DNA of 30,864 bases from CAZTHC01 sp964613425. Lineage in GTDB: Bacteria; Bacillota; Clostridia; TANB77; CAG-508. Below the pieces are notes generated by a model. The model saw only the letters and a list, made by a program, of their open reading frames with translations. It was not told the origin of the DNA and ran no database searches. The position numbers and the translations under genes were made by a program. Below, in pieces: positions 1 through 7,673 of the stretch. The stretch lies in assembly GCA_964613425.1 (NCBI GenBank), contig CAZTHC010000007.1, positions 1-30,864 on the forward strand. The letters are read 5' to 3'. The stretch's first letter is position 1, and the number at the start of each line of letters is the position of its first letter.

Positions 1-327
1 AGCAGTGAAAATAGTTTTAGATATAATCCAGAAGAAAGCTTACAAGAACAAAAAGTTTCTGAAACGGCAAGGACTATAATAGCAATTTTGTTTAGAGATT
101 ATTGGGCAACAGAAGAAAAAAAAAATAAAATATTAACTGTTCAAAATAATGAACGTGAAAGAGATAGACAAGAAAAATACAATCCAGATGATTTGTTTAG
201 AAAACCTCAACAAAACAAAGTTGTTGAAGAAAATATTAAAAATGAAGATGTTTCTATGATAGAATATAAACAACCATTACTAAAAAGGATTATAAATAAA
301 ATAAAAAATATATTTCATATGAGATAA
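1..327 (+). CDS. Hypothetical protein, 3' end only
   Basis: The frame is open from the first base of the window and ends at TAA 325-327, giving 108 visible C-terminal residues; the start lies upstream. The sequence is highly charged and rich in Lys, Glu and Asn, with a short hydrophobic patch (ARTIIAILF) near residue 26 of the visible part and a basic C-terminus (KRIINKIKNIF). A TTG at 88 is in frame, but nothing suggests it is a real start. I do not recognise the family. It ends directly before a strong inverted repeat shared with the convergent DUF6076-like gene. It is probably cargo or backbone of the mobile element. Confidence 0.5.
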   Translation, partial: SSENSFRYNPEESLQEQKVSETARTIIAILFRDYWATEEKKNKILTVQNNERERDRQEKYNPDDLFRKPQQNKVVEENIKNEDVSMIEYKQPLLKRIINKIKNIFHMR

Positions 328-375
328 CATTAAAAGTACCATAAAATCATGTAATTTTATGGTACTTTTAATGTT
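326..375. terminator. Bidirectional intrinsic terminator
   Basis: There is a perfect 22-bp inverted repeat, arms 326-347 and 354-375, with a 6-base loop. The A-rich 5' arm and T-rich 3' arm would supply a U-tract on either strand. It sits between two convergent genes and overlaps the stop codon of the first. Confidence 0.8.
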
Positions 376-388
376 GTAATAAATATAT

Positions 389-1676
389 TTATCTTCTTGG
401 AAAATACATATTACTTAATTTTTTTAGTTCAAACTTAAATTTATTAAGTTGTTCATTTCTATAATTTTTTTTTAACTCATGAGCCTTTTTAGACCATTCT
501 TTAAATTGTTTTTCTTTAAAATCTTTTTGATGATTATAATGTAATCCATACATTCTTTTATACTCTCGTTGAAACTCTTTCAAAATAGGGCTATCATTAA
601 CTTTTCCTTTTCGTTTATTTAAAGCACCAATTTCTTTACAAGTTTTTCCAGTATCTAAAAACAAATTATTACAATATTTTTGATCATTTCTTCCTTTTTG
701 ATTTGAATTTTTACTGCTAGTTATAGGAATAAATAATCTTCCACAATTTTCACATTTATTTATAGTAAAGTTATTTTGAATTACTTTAAAAAGTTCGAAT
801 CTAATTTGTTCTTCTGTATTTTCTAATTCATAAACTTCTTCTGCAGCAATATGTTTTTCCTTTATTATTGATACAATATTTTCTATATCTAATTTTCTTT
901 CTTCAAAAGATAATTCTGTATCACATATATATTTAGTTTTGAATTTTGTATCAAGAAAAAGAGCGTGTGCAGGTTTAGTATTAACATAGTGTATATCAAA
1001 TACTCTTTTAGTTTCATATAAAAATAATTTTTCGGGTACACTTAAATTTCTAACAAGAGAGTTATTAGAGTATTTGCTAATTAATTCTAGTCTTTCTTTT
1101 AAATCCTTTTTTTTCTCTATAAAATTGTCTATTAATAAATCTCGTATAGTTTCAAAATATTCCATATATTCATTATGTTTTTTCGTTGATATTTTATCTA
1201 TTTTTTGAACCCATTTCATAAGCAAAATCTGTATTGTATATTCATCTTCTTCTAATTCCATAAATATATCACTAGCATAATATTTTGGATTTTTTATAGA
1301 AACACCAATTTGAGATTTAAATAATAAATCTGTTCTAAATGCTTTAGTGTTATATGTTTTTACAATTATATCTATTAAAACTTGTGTATAAAAATGTGTA
1401 TATGGAGAAAATTCTAAACAAGCATTAACAATTTGAAACATTTTAAAGAAACAATCCAGTTTTTCATCTTCAGAATTAGATTCTTTAGCAAAGCATACAA
1501 CTTCTATAAGCCCTGTATACATCGCTTTTAATTTATCAAAATTCTCATAACTCATTATAGCAAATTCATATAATTTATCTCCGATATTATATTCAAAATC
1601 ATGGACAGCACCAAAATATTCTCCGTGTATTTTTCAATATAATTTTATTATTATTAATAGCGAAATTAGTTACCAT
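389..1676 (-). CDS. DUF6076-like zinc-binding protein, 5' end frameshifted
   Basis: The main frame (389-1555) encodes 388 residues. Near the C-terminus is a Cys-rich module, CENCGRLFIP followed by KYCNN and GKTCKEIGA, then a long Lys/Glu-rich helix. This arrangement resembles the DUF6076 proteins of Firmicutes, whose function is unknown. The ATG at 1555 has no ribosome site. An upstream ATG at 1674-1676 has a good one (GGAGG at 1687-1691). It opens 15 codons in another frame, and homology-like coding (GEYFGAVHDFEYNIGDKLYEF) then continues into the 388-residue frame. The two frames would join if the A5 run at 1630-1634 were A6. The gene is therefore either a recent frameshift mutant, a phase-variable homopolymer gene or a sequencing error. 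Family assignment is moderate. Confidence 0.6.
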
Positions 1677-1755
1677 TTCAATATTTCCTCCATTTTAAAA
1701 AATAGAATATAGTTATTTTAAATTTTACTTTATCTATAGCCTTGTAAGAATCTAT

Positions 1756-1783
1756 TTACAGGGTTATTTTATGTGATTATAAT
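1756..1783 (+). promoter_or_regulatory. Putative sigma-A promoter of leader RNA
   Basis: TTACAG (1756-1761), a 16-bp spacer and TATAAT (1778-1783). It lies 70 bases before the structured leader RNA and would drive it and the small ORF downstream. Confidence 0.5.
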
Positions 1784-1793
1784 TAAATGCGAA

Positions 1794-1830
1794 AATAGAA
1801 AATAATAATTTAATATAAGTATTTTCTATT
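1794..1830 (+). repeat. 11-bp inverted repeat before leader RNA
   Basis: Arms 1794-1804 and 1820-1830 are perfect reverse complements separated by 15 bases. The repeat lies in the transcribed region before the larger structured RNA. It lacks a terminal T-run, so it may be an RNA stem or an operator; its function is unknown. Confidence 0.4.
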
Positions 1831-1854
1831 ATAGCACTTTGAAAATTGAATAGC

Positions 1855-1972
1855 AAACTGCAAATACAGATAATAAAACTTCCATCTGGCTAACGTGATG
1901 TAAAGGGATGGTTCTCTAAAAAGAGGAATGAGGGCAAATCTCATATGGGTATGTAAATACTATTTGCAGTTT
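1855..1972 (+). ncRNA. Putative structured leader RNA of the mobile element
   Basis: This stretch has no convincing ORF but is densely paired. A perfect 12-bp closing stem (1855-1866 with 1961-1972) encloses several short hairpins. These are CCATC 1882-1886 with GATGG 1907-1911, CTCT 1914-1917 with AGAG 1922-1925, ATGAG 1928-1932 with CTCAT 1940-1944, and CATA 1942-1945 with TATG 1950-1953. The last two overlap and would be alternatives. The G-rich interior is unlike the surrounding A/T-rich DNA. It lies between a promoter-like site and a small ORF, as a regulatory leader would. I cannot assign it to a named RNA family, and the folding is by eye only. Confidence 0.5.
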
Positions 1973-2034
1973 TAATAAAAAGTAATAATTTAAAAGGTTT
2001 AATAATAGTATTGAAATGAGAGAAGGTGAGAATT

Positions 2035-2217
2035 TTGAAAAAAGGTTTGAATATTACATTTATTAATCCTAATACAGAAGAACAAATAGTACAAGCTATG
2101 GCAGGTGTTATTGCTTATAATTTAGCAGAAAGTGATGAAGAAGTAGTATTTGATTATAAAAATTTGAATTTTATTCAAAATTCTCACAAAAAAATAGAAG
2201 ATGAAATAGAATTGTAA
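2035..2217 (+). CDS. Small hypothetical protein of the mobile element
   Basis: This is a 60-residue protein beginning KKGLNITFINPNTEEQ and ending in an acidic tail. The TTG at 2035 is preferred over the in-frame GTG at 2026, because AAGGTGAG (2023-2030) is a good ribosome site for the TTG and overlaps the GTG. Short proteins with an N-terminal LNITFINPNTEE-like motif accompany serine-recombinase elements of Firmicutes in my recollection, but I cannot name a family or function. It directly follows the structured leader RNA and precedes the AlbA-domain gene. Confidence 0.55.
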   Translation: MKKGLNITFINPNTEEQIVQAMAGVIAYNLAESDEEVVFDYKNLNFIQNSHKKIEDEIEL

Positions 2218-2253
2218 AAGTTTGGAAAAAGGCTATAAATTATAAAAAAATTG

Positions 2254-2262
2254 TGTTATAAT
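2254..2262 (+). promoter_or_regulatory. Extended -10 promoter of AlbA-domain gene
   Basis: TGTTATAAT is an extended -10 element (TGn plus TATAAT at 2257-2262), 35 bases before the ATG at 2298. No good -35 box is seen 17 bp upstream. Confidence 0.5.
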
Positions 2263-2297
2263 CTTAGCAAAAGTAAGTTTGATAGGAGAATGTTGAT

Positions 2298-3677
2298 ATG
2301 GCGAATATAAATTTTTTAGAAAATGAAGTTATAGAATTTAAGAAAACAACTGGTGAATTAAAAGAAGGCATAATATCTATAGCATCAATATTAAATAAGC
2401 ATCAAAACGGCAAGTTATATTTTGGCATAAAAGATAATGGAGATATTATCGGACAAGATGTATCTAGTAAAACAATAAGAGAAGTTTCAAAATCTATATC
2501 AGAAAATATTGAACCTAAAATATATCCAATTGTGGATAAAATAAAATTAGATGATAAAGAATGTATATTAGTAGAATTTGAAGGAGATGACATTCCTTAT
2601 TTAGCTTTTGGACGAGCATATATGAGAGTTGGAGATGAAGATAGACAACTTTCAATGAAAGAAATAAGAAATATAATCCTAAAAGATGAAAATGAAACAG
2701 GAAAATGGGAAAATAAAGTATCAGACTATACAACTAAAGATATTGATGAAGAATTATTAAAAGAGTTTATAGAAAAAGGTATAAAAGCAAAAAGAATTAA
2801 TTTTCCATACACAAACAAAGAAGAAATATTAAAGAAATTGTCTTTAGTAAATAAAAATAATAAATTATTAAATGCAGGATATATTTTATTTGCAAAAGAA
2901 GTGAAGCTAGAAATGCAAATGGCTATATTTGCAACTGAAACTAAATTAACATTTTTAGATATAGATCAAGTATTTGGAAACATTTTTGAACTAATTGAAA
3001 TTGGAGAAGGCTATATTAGAAAAAATATAAAATGGCCTGTTAATTTCAAAAGTGGAAATTTGGAACGAGTAGAGATACCAGAAATACCGTTAGAAGCAAT
3101 AAGAGAAGCAATAATAAATTCACTTATACATAGAGATTTTAAAAATCCCAAAAGCAATGAAGTTGCAATTTATAAAGATAGAGTAGAAATATTTAATCCA
3201 GGAGAATTTCCAGAAGGATTCAAACCAGAGGACTTTATAGAAGGACAAGGATCTATTCCAAGAAATCCTTTAATAGCAAATACTTTATATTTGTCAAAGG
3301 ATATTGAAAAATGGGGTTCTGGCTTTAGAAGAATTACTGAAGCTTGTCAAAAATCAAACACGAAAGTTAAATTTGAAATTAGAAAAAATGGTTTTATGGT
3401 TATTTTTTATAGAAAAACAGATGAAGAATTGCTTGAATTAACGGGAGAAATTAAAAGTAACAGTGCCAGTGACACTAAAAATGGCACTCAAATTGACACT
3501 GAAAAATTAGTTTTAAGTTTATTAGAAAAAACACCAAATATTACACAAAAAGAATTATCTGAAAAAACTAATATATCATTAAGAACAATAAAGAGAATTA
3601 TGCAACAACTAAAAGAAAAAGATATAATTGAAAGAGTAGGATCAGATCGAAAAGGATATTGGAGAATATTAAAATAA
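2298..3677 (+). CDS. AlbA_2 (Schlafen-like) ATP-binding transcriptional regulator
   Basis: The protein has 459 residues. Residues about 5-130 carry an AlbA_2/Schlafen-type domain: the opening ENEVIEFK, then GKLYFGIKDNGDIIG and a strand ending YMRVGDED. Residues about 255-360 form a RecG-like/GHKL-type ATPase C-terminal module with an N-box-like EAIINSLIHRDF near 270 and GSGFRRI near 340. The last 55 residues are a winged helix (ITQKELSEKTNISLRTIKRIMQQL). Such proteins are usually annotated as putative transcriptional regulators; some AlbA/Schlafen-like members occur in defence islands. The start has GGAG 11 bases upstream. DNA binding through the winged helix is inferred, and the regulatory target is unknown. 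Confidence 0.85.
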   Translation: MANINFLENEVIEFKKTTGELKEGIISIASILNKHQNGKLYFGIKDNGDIIGQDVSSKTIREVSKSISENIEPKIYPIVDKIKLDDKECILVEFEGDDIPYLAFGRAYMRVGDEDRQLSMKEIRNIILKDENETGKWENKVSDYTTKDIDEELLKEFIEKGIKAKRINFPYTNKEEILKKLSLVNKNNKLLNAGYILFAKEVKLEMQMAIFATETKLTFLDIDQVFGNIFELIEIGEGYIRKNIKWPVNFKSGNLERVEIPEIPLEAIREAIINSLIHRDFKNPKSNEVAIYKDRVEIFNPGEFPEGFKPEDFIEGQGSIPRNPLIANTLYLSKDIEKWGSGFRRITEACQKSNTKVKFEIRKNGFMVIFYRKTDEELLELTGEIKSNSASDTKNGTQIDTEKLVLSLLEKTPNITQKELSEKTNISLRTIKRIMQQLKEKDIIERVGSDRKGYWRILK

Positions 3678-3734
3678 TTTTTATTTAAAAAATAATATAT
3701 ATAATAAATAGGATTAATAAAGGAGTAATAAAAT

Positions 3735-4487
3735 ATGGCAACTAAACCAATTTATCAAATTTATGCAGAATTAGAGGACATTGAGCCAAAAACTTGGAGA
3801 AGATTTCAAGTGATGAATAATATTACAATGGCAAAATTAGCATATATTTTAATGACGTTATTTGAAATGCAAGGAAGTCATTTATATCAATTTGAAGTAA
3901 ATGAGTTAGATAACTTTATAATTAATAATTTAAAATTTTATAATGAACATATAAATGATTTTAAAAATGATAGTTTTTTCAAAATAGGGCAATATGGATG
4001 TGTATTTGAAGATGATACAATTATTCCAAGAGAAGAAAAAATATATAGAGAATTGCAAGATGCAAAAGATATAAGAATGAAAGATATAATAAGTAAAGAA
4101 AATGAAAAAATGAGATTCCAATATGATTTTGGAGATAATTGGATTTTAAATATTACTTTAGAAAGGATATTTGATGATAAAAATATTTCTGGAAAAGAAT
4201 TACCAAGAGTTTTAGAAGGAGAAGGATTTGGAATAATAGAAGATTGTGGTGGTACAATGGGACTAGAAGATATTAAACAAGCTTTTAAGATAAAAAAAGG
4301 TGAAGATTATGAAATGTATTCAAATTGGTTAGGAAAAGATGAATTAGATATGAATAAATGTGACTTAGAAGATTTAAATTTTCGATTAAAAAAGCTACCA
4401 AGAATATTTAAAGATAGCTATGAATATTATTTGAAACCTACTGAACAATCTATTAAAATATTAGAAAGAGAGTATTTAAAAAAGTAA
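3735..4487 (+). CDS. Plasmid pRiA4b ORF-3-like protein
   Basis: The 250-residue protein matches the pRiA4b ORF-3 family: an N-terminal IEPKTWRRFQV strand-turn, a central FQYDFGDNWILNITLE core, then LPRVLEGEGFGIIEDCGG, the typical Cys-Gly-Gly turn. Members are common on plasmids and mobile elements and their biochemical role is unknown. In this protein the usual LYxF segment is present as HLYQFEV near residue 55. The ATG has AAAGGAG upstream. It lies 57 bases after the AlbA-domain gene, probably co-transcribed with it, and ends in a terminator hairpin that overlaps its stop codon. Confidence 0.85.
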   Translation: MATKPIYQIYAELEDIEPKTWRRFQVMNNITMAKLAYILMTLFEMQGSHLYQFEVNELDNFIINNLKFYNEHINDFKNDSFFKIGQYGCVFEDDTIIPREEKIYRELQDAKDIRMKDIISKENEKMRFQYDFGDNWILNITLERIFDDKNISGKELPRVLEGEGFGIIEDCGGTMGLEDIKQAFKIKKGEDYEMYSNWLGKDELDMNKCDLEDLNFRLKKLPRIFKDSYEYYLKPTEQSIKILEREYLKK

Positions 4488-4518
4488 AAAGCTATTCTTG
4501 AAAAAGAGTAGTTTTTTC
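4487..4518 (+). terminator. Intrinsic terminator after pRiA4b ORF-3-like gene
   Basis: A 13-bp stem with two G-U pairs (arms 4487-4499 and 4504-4516) and a GAAA loop, ending in a run of six T. It starts at the last base of the preceding stop codon. Confidence 0.7.
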
Positions 4519-4528
4519 TGTATATTTG

Positions 4529-4557
4529 TTGAAAAGATACAAACAATATGATAAGAT
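4529..4557 (+). promoter_or_regulatory. Putative sigma-A promoter
   Basis: TTGAAA (4529-4534), 17-bp spacer, TAAGAT (4552-4557), 40 bases before the ATG at 4598. Directly after a terminator, so the downstream genes form a separate unit. Confidence 0.55.
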
Positions 4558-4597
4558 GTAACAGAACGAATATAAAAGAACAGAAAAGGAGACTTAT

Positions 4598-5605
4598 ATG
4601 AATAAATGTAGTGTATGTGGAAAAAGTATATCAAACAAGACAGCACATTTTGGATTGGGATGTTTAAAAAATATGTGTACAATCATAGAAATGGATAAAG
4701 TGAAAAATTTAAAAGGAGAGACACTATTAAATAATAGAATAGCAAAATTAAATAATAAAAAATTTTTAGATAAAGAAAATAAAGTTTTACTTACAAACAG
4801 ATATTTAACACTTCAAATACTTAATAAAGTTCCAATATCATATTACGACAAAGAAAAAGATATAATAAATAAATCCATAAATAATATTGGAAAAGATAAA
4901 AATAAAAGTGAAAGTAATATGATCACACTAAAACAAGCATATCAGGTACTAAAATTGTATAATAAGTTTCAAAAAATAGTAAAAAAATCAGAAGAAGTGG
5001 ATAGCGAGTACATTCAAAATTATTTGTTTGATAATTTACTATTTGCTTTTAGCACATATTATGCTAATAAAAAATATCTAAGTGGTGTGATTTTTAATAT
5101 TCAGAAGTATTTTTGGGAATCAATAGTTTTAGTATTAAAAGAATATTATCCATCAGGGATGGAATTTATAGAATATGCATTACAAGAAAAACCAAAAGAT
5201 AGATTTATCACAGATGGGTATATAATTGAAGAAATAAAGAATGATAATAAATTTAAAAATAAAATTAATGAATTAGTTAATTTGAATTCAAATAAGAATG
5301 AGTTTAAAGAAATAGTAGGTTTGGATTATCAAAATACAGATTTATTTATGGCTTTGAATAATACAACTATTGAGGTTAATGGGATTAAAGAAAATAATAA
5401 ATGGAATTTAAGTATTACTATTACAGATAGATATGACTTTACAGATTTTAAAGAGATAGATGAATATCAAGGTGATAATTTTATAAAAAGATTTTGTGGA
5501 AGTCTTGCAAATAATTTAGGAATGATGTCAATAGCGTCAGGAGTTTTCAAAGAATATAATGTCACAATTCAATTTAAAATTGAAGGGTGGGAGGAAAATG
5601 AATAA
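4598..5605 (+). CDS. Hypothetical protein with N-terminal Cys-rich motif
   Basis: The protein has 335 residues and I do not recognise its family. It opens with MNKCSVCGKSI followed by HFGLGCLKNMC. That gives four Cys and a His within 27 residues, consistent with a small zinc-binding knuckle. The rest is Lys/Asn-rich and mostly helical in appearance, with no membrane segment and no obvious catalytic motif. The C-terminal 90 residues (TTIEVNGIKENNKWNLSITITDRYDFTDFKE) read as beta strands. The ATG has AAAGGAG seven bases upstream. It has its own promoter after a terminator, and its end overlaps the start of the small membrane protein gene, implying translational coupling. It is element cargo. 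Confidence 0.6.
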   Translation: MNKCSVCGKSISNKTAHFGLGCLKNMCTIIEMDKVKNLKGETLLNNRIAKLNNKKFLDKENKVLLTNRYLTLQILNKVPISYYDKEKDIINKSINNIGKDKNKSESNMITLKQAYQVLKLYNKFQKIVKKSEEVDSEYIQNYLFDNLLFAFSTYYANKKYLSGVIFNIQKYFWESIVLVLKEYYPSGMEFIEYALQEKPKDRFITDGYIIEEIKNDNKFKNKINELVNLNSNKNEFKEIVGLDYQNTDLFMALNNTTIEVNGIKENNKWNLSITITDRYDFTDFKEIDEYQGDNFIKRFCGSLANNLGMMSIASGVFKEYNVTIQFKIEGWEENE

Positions 5606-5921
5606 AACAAAAAAGACAATAATATTAATAGCAATCTTTCATATAGTATCACTGTTTATAGTAACATTAATAAGTAAATTAAATACAGAAGCATTTCTTG
5701 AAGATTATGCAAAAACAATGGATTATGGTAGTCCATTAATTGCAGGAATGCCATTATTTATAGGAGAGTTTATACATTTATCTATTATGATTCTAATAGC
5801 ATTAATTGTTAAACTTAGAAAAAATATTGATAAAAATGTAAAAAAGGTAGTGTATATATTACCGATTTTAACGATTATTTTACAGCTACCCATTGCAGTT
5901 TTAGTTTTTAGAATATTGTAA
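5598..5921 (+). CDS. Small three-helix membrane protein
   Basis: The product has 107 residues with three predicted membrane helices: about residues 6-24 (IILIAIFHIVSLFIVTLI), 45-66 (LFIGEFIHLSIMILIALIV) and 80-104 (VVYILPILTIILQLPIAVLVF). The start chosen is ATG 5598, which has GGGAGG upstream and overlaps the preceding stop by eight bases; an in-frame ATG at 5559 would lie inside the previous gene without a ribosome site. The overlap suggests it is co-translated with, and may act with, the Cys-rich protein before it. The family is not recognised. Confidence 0.6.
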   Translation: MNKTKKTIILIAIFHIVSLFIVTLISKLNTEAFLEDYAKTMDYGSPLIAGMPLFIGEFIHLSIMILIALIVKLRKNIDKNVKKVVYILPILTIILQLPIAVLVFRIL

Positions 5922-5935
5922 AGGAGGGAAGTTTT

Positions 5936-7537
5936 ATGAAAATTGCAGCATATTGTAGAGTATCAACTGAAAAAGAAGCTCAAATAGATTCACTAGAAAA
6001 GCAAATAGAATTTTTCAATGAATTTACAAAAAAGAATGGGTATGAATTGTATAAACTATATGCAGATGAAGGAATATCAGGAAAACAAATAAAACACAGA
6101 AAACAATTCCAACAAATGATGTTAGATGCCAAAGCAAAGAAATTTGAAAAAGTAGTAGTAAAAGATGTAAGCCGTTTTGCTAGAAACACAGTAGATTTAC
6201 TTCAAAGCATAAGGGAGTTAAAATCTTATGGAATAGAAGTAGACTTTTTAAACAATGGCGAAATAATGGAAGGCGGTTCTGAATTTATATTAACAATTTT
6301 AGGAGCAATGGCACAACAAGAAAGTGCAAATATGTCTAAAAGGGTTAAATTCGGAAAAGACATAACAGCAAAAAAAGGACGAGTTCCAAATATTGTATTT
6401 GGATATGACAAAATACCAGATGAAAGATATACTTTAAAAATAAATGAAGAAGAAGCAAAAATTGTAAAAGATATATTCGAAAGCTATGTATATAAAGGAA
6501 TTGGAACAACAAAAATTGCGTGGGATTTAAATGATAGAGGAATACGAACCAAAAAAACAAAATCGAAATGGGTACAAACTTCTATTGTAAGAATGCTCAA
6601 AAATCAAATATACACAGGCAGAGTAACAAATAAAAAATCTGAAGTAACAGACTTTATAACAGGAACAAGAAAAGATATACCAGAAGAAGAATGGATAATA
6701 GTAGAAAGACCAGAGATGAGAATAATATCAGATGAATTATTTAATAGAGCCCAAGAGATATTAGCTCAAAGGTCAAGTGAATTTAAGCTAACCAATAAAA
6801 GAGAAAAAACAGAATATGTATTTAGTACACTAATTTATTGTAAGCATTGTGGATATTCATTTAGAAGAATAAAAAGAAAATATAGGGCAGATGGAAAAGA
6901 ATATGTAAGATGGGTATGTAGTGGTAGAAACTCAATGGGAGTAAATCATTGCCCAAATACAACTGTAATTGATGAAGAAGAACTTTTAAATGCAATTAAA
7001 GAATATTTAAAAAGCATAATCTCAAACAAAAAGAATTTTATGAAAGCAGTCCAAAAAGAATTTGATAAGATTACTAAATTAAGAGAAACGGGAGAAAGAA
7101 GTGAAAAAAGCTTACTACAAGAAATTGAGAAGATAACAGTAAAAAAACAAAAATATATGGAAATGTTTCAAAACGAAGTAATCAATATACAAGAATTAAA
7201 GAAATACACAAATCCATTAAATGAGGATATTGCACGACTTGAAAGAGAACTAAAACTAATTACTTCTGAAATAAAAGAAAAAGATGTATTGGAAAAGGAA
7301 CTATCTAAAACAATTAGCACTGTAGATGATATATTGAATAATCAAACAATAACAAATGCAATGCTAAAAACAATAATAGATGTTATTACAGTAGACAGTG
7401 ATTCTAATGTAGAAGTACGATTAAAATTATTAAATGAAATAGGAAGTACACCAACTGAAATAACTAACTTTAACGATATAAAAAATAGTAAAAATGAAAC
7501 CGTTACGAAAAGTAACATCGGTACACAAAGATGTTAG
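5936..7537 (+). CDS. Large serine recombinase (site-specific integrase)
   Basis: The 533-residue protein has the full large-serine-recombinase layout. A resolvase catalytic domain carries the nucleophile Ser10 in AYCRVSTEKE, followed by DEGISGK and KDVSRFARN. A recombinase domain lies around 160-270. A zinc ribbon has paired Cys at about 302/305 (CKHCG) and a Cys near 328 and 338. A long charged coiled coil spans about 365-460. AAAGGAGGG precedes the ATG, 14 bases after the membrane protein gene. Such enzymes integrate and excise elements by cutting at a central dinucleotide. It is the last gene of the element. Its final residues (about IGTQRC) and its stop codon are read from chromosomal spoIIID DNA in another frame, so excision would change its C-terminus. 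Confidence 0.92.
   Translation: MKIAAYCRVSTEKEAQIDSLEKQIEFFNEFTKKNGYELYKLYADEGISGKQIKHRKQFQQMMLDAKAKKFEKVVVKDVSRFARNTVDLLQSIRELKSYGIEVDFLNNGEIMEGGSEFILTILGAMAQQESANMSKRVKFGKDITAKKGRVPNIVFGYDKIPDERYTLKINEEEAKIVKDIFESYVYKGIGTTKIAWDLNDRGIRTKKTKSKWVQTSIVRMLKNQIYTGRVTNKKSEVTDFITGTRKDIPEEEWIIVERPEMRIISDELFNRAQEILAQRSSEFKLTNKREKTEYVFSTLIYCKHCGYSFRRIKRKYRADGKEYVRWVCSGRNSMGVNHCPNTTVIDEEELLNAIKEYLKSIISNKKNFMKAVQKEFDKITKLRETGERSEKSLLQEIEKITVKKQKYMEMFQNEVINIQELKKYTNPLNEDIARLERELKLITSEIKEKDVLEKELSKTISTVDDILNNQTITNAMLKTIIDVITVDSDSNVEVRLKLLNEIGSTPTEITNFNDIKNSKNETVTKSNIGTQRC
7502..7535. other. Putative attachment-site junction (attR/attL half)
   Basis: The junction between the element and spoIIID lies here. 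Around it are two inverted repeats: GTTAC/GTAAC (7502-7506 and 7512-7516), probably on the element side, and AACATC/GATGTT (7514-7519 and 7530-7535) flanking GGTACACAAA. The SpoIIID frame becomes recognisable at SVHKDV (from 7518), so the crossover core is probably within 7519-7527. The exact dinucleotide cannot be set without the other junction or an empty site. Confidence 0.5.
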
Positions 7538-7673
7538 TGAAAGATTAACACATATTAATAATGTTTTAGCAATTGAAGTAAGAAAAATTTTAGATGAAAA
7601 TAAGGCGGAAAGGCATATTAGAGGGGGAATGGCTACTAAACAAAAGTATATTAATAAGAAAAGAATTAATTAA
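7518..7673 (+). pseudogene. spoIIID: 3' fragment of spoIIID, interrupted by the element
   Basis: Read from 7518, the DNA encodes SVHKDVSERLTHINN, then VRKILDENKAERHIRGG and MATKQKY, ending at TAA 7671. This matches the C-terminal half of SpoIIID: end of the helix-turn-helix (STVHKDVTERL in relatives), the NPxLAxEV segment and the hallmark NKAERHIRGGEATKxKY. SpoIIID is the mother-cell DNA-binding regulator that acts between sigma-E and sigma-K. Full-length proteins have about 80-95 residues; the N-terminal 30-40 are missing here. No start codon with a ribosome site precedes the fragment. It is followed by a strong terminator, as a normal gene end would be. The 5' part should lie at the left end of the element, outside the window. 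Confidence 0.9.

Larger units (their letters stand above)
1..7520. mobile_element. Right part of an integrative element inserted in spoIIID
   Basis: Everything left of about position 7520 looks like accessory DNA: unknown genes, an AlbA-type regulator, a pRiA4b ORF-3-like protein and, at the extreme right, a large serine recombinase. Immediately beyond, the chromosomal reading frame of spoIIID begins in mid-gene. The left end and the 5' part of spoIIID are outside the window, so the size of the element is unknown. No conjugation genes are visible in this portion, so it could be an ICE, a mobilizable element, a prophage remnant or a skin-like excision element. The right boundary is inferred from where SpoIIID homology starts and is uncertain by about 10 bases. 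Confidence 0.75.

Noticed and set aside
1855..1972. The structured RNA as a c-di-GMP, group II intron or other named RNA
   Set aside because: The short GGGCAAA and GTGATG words recall such RNAs, but the conserved cores and ordering were not found, so it is left unnamed.
4598..5921. A toxin-antitoxin reading of the Cys-rich protein and small membrane protein
   Set aside because: The 335-residue partner is much longer than typical antitoxins and neither protein matches a known toxin or antitoxin.
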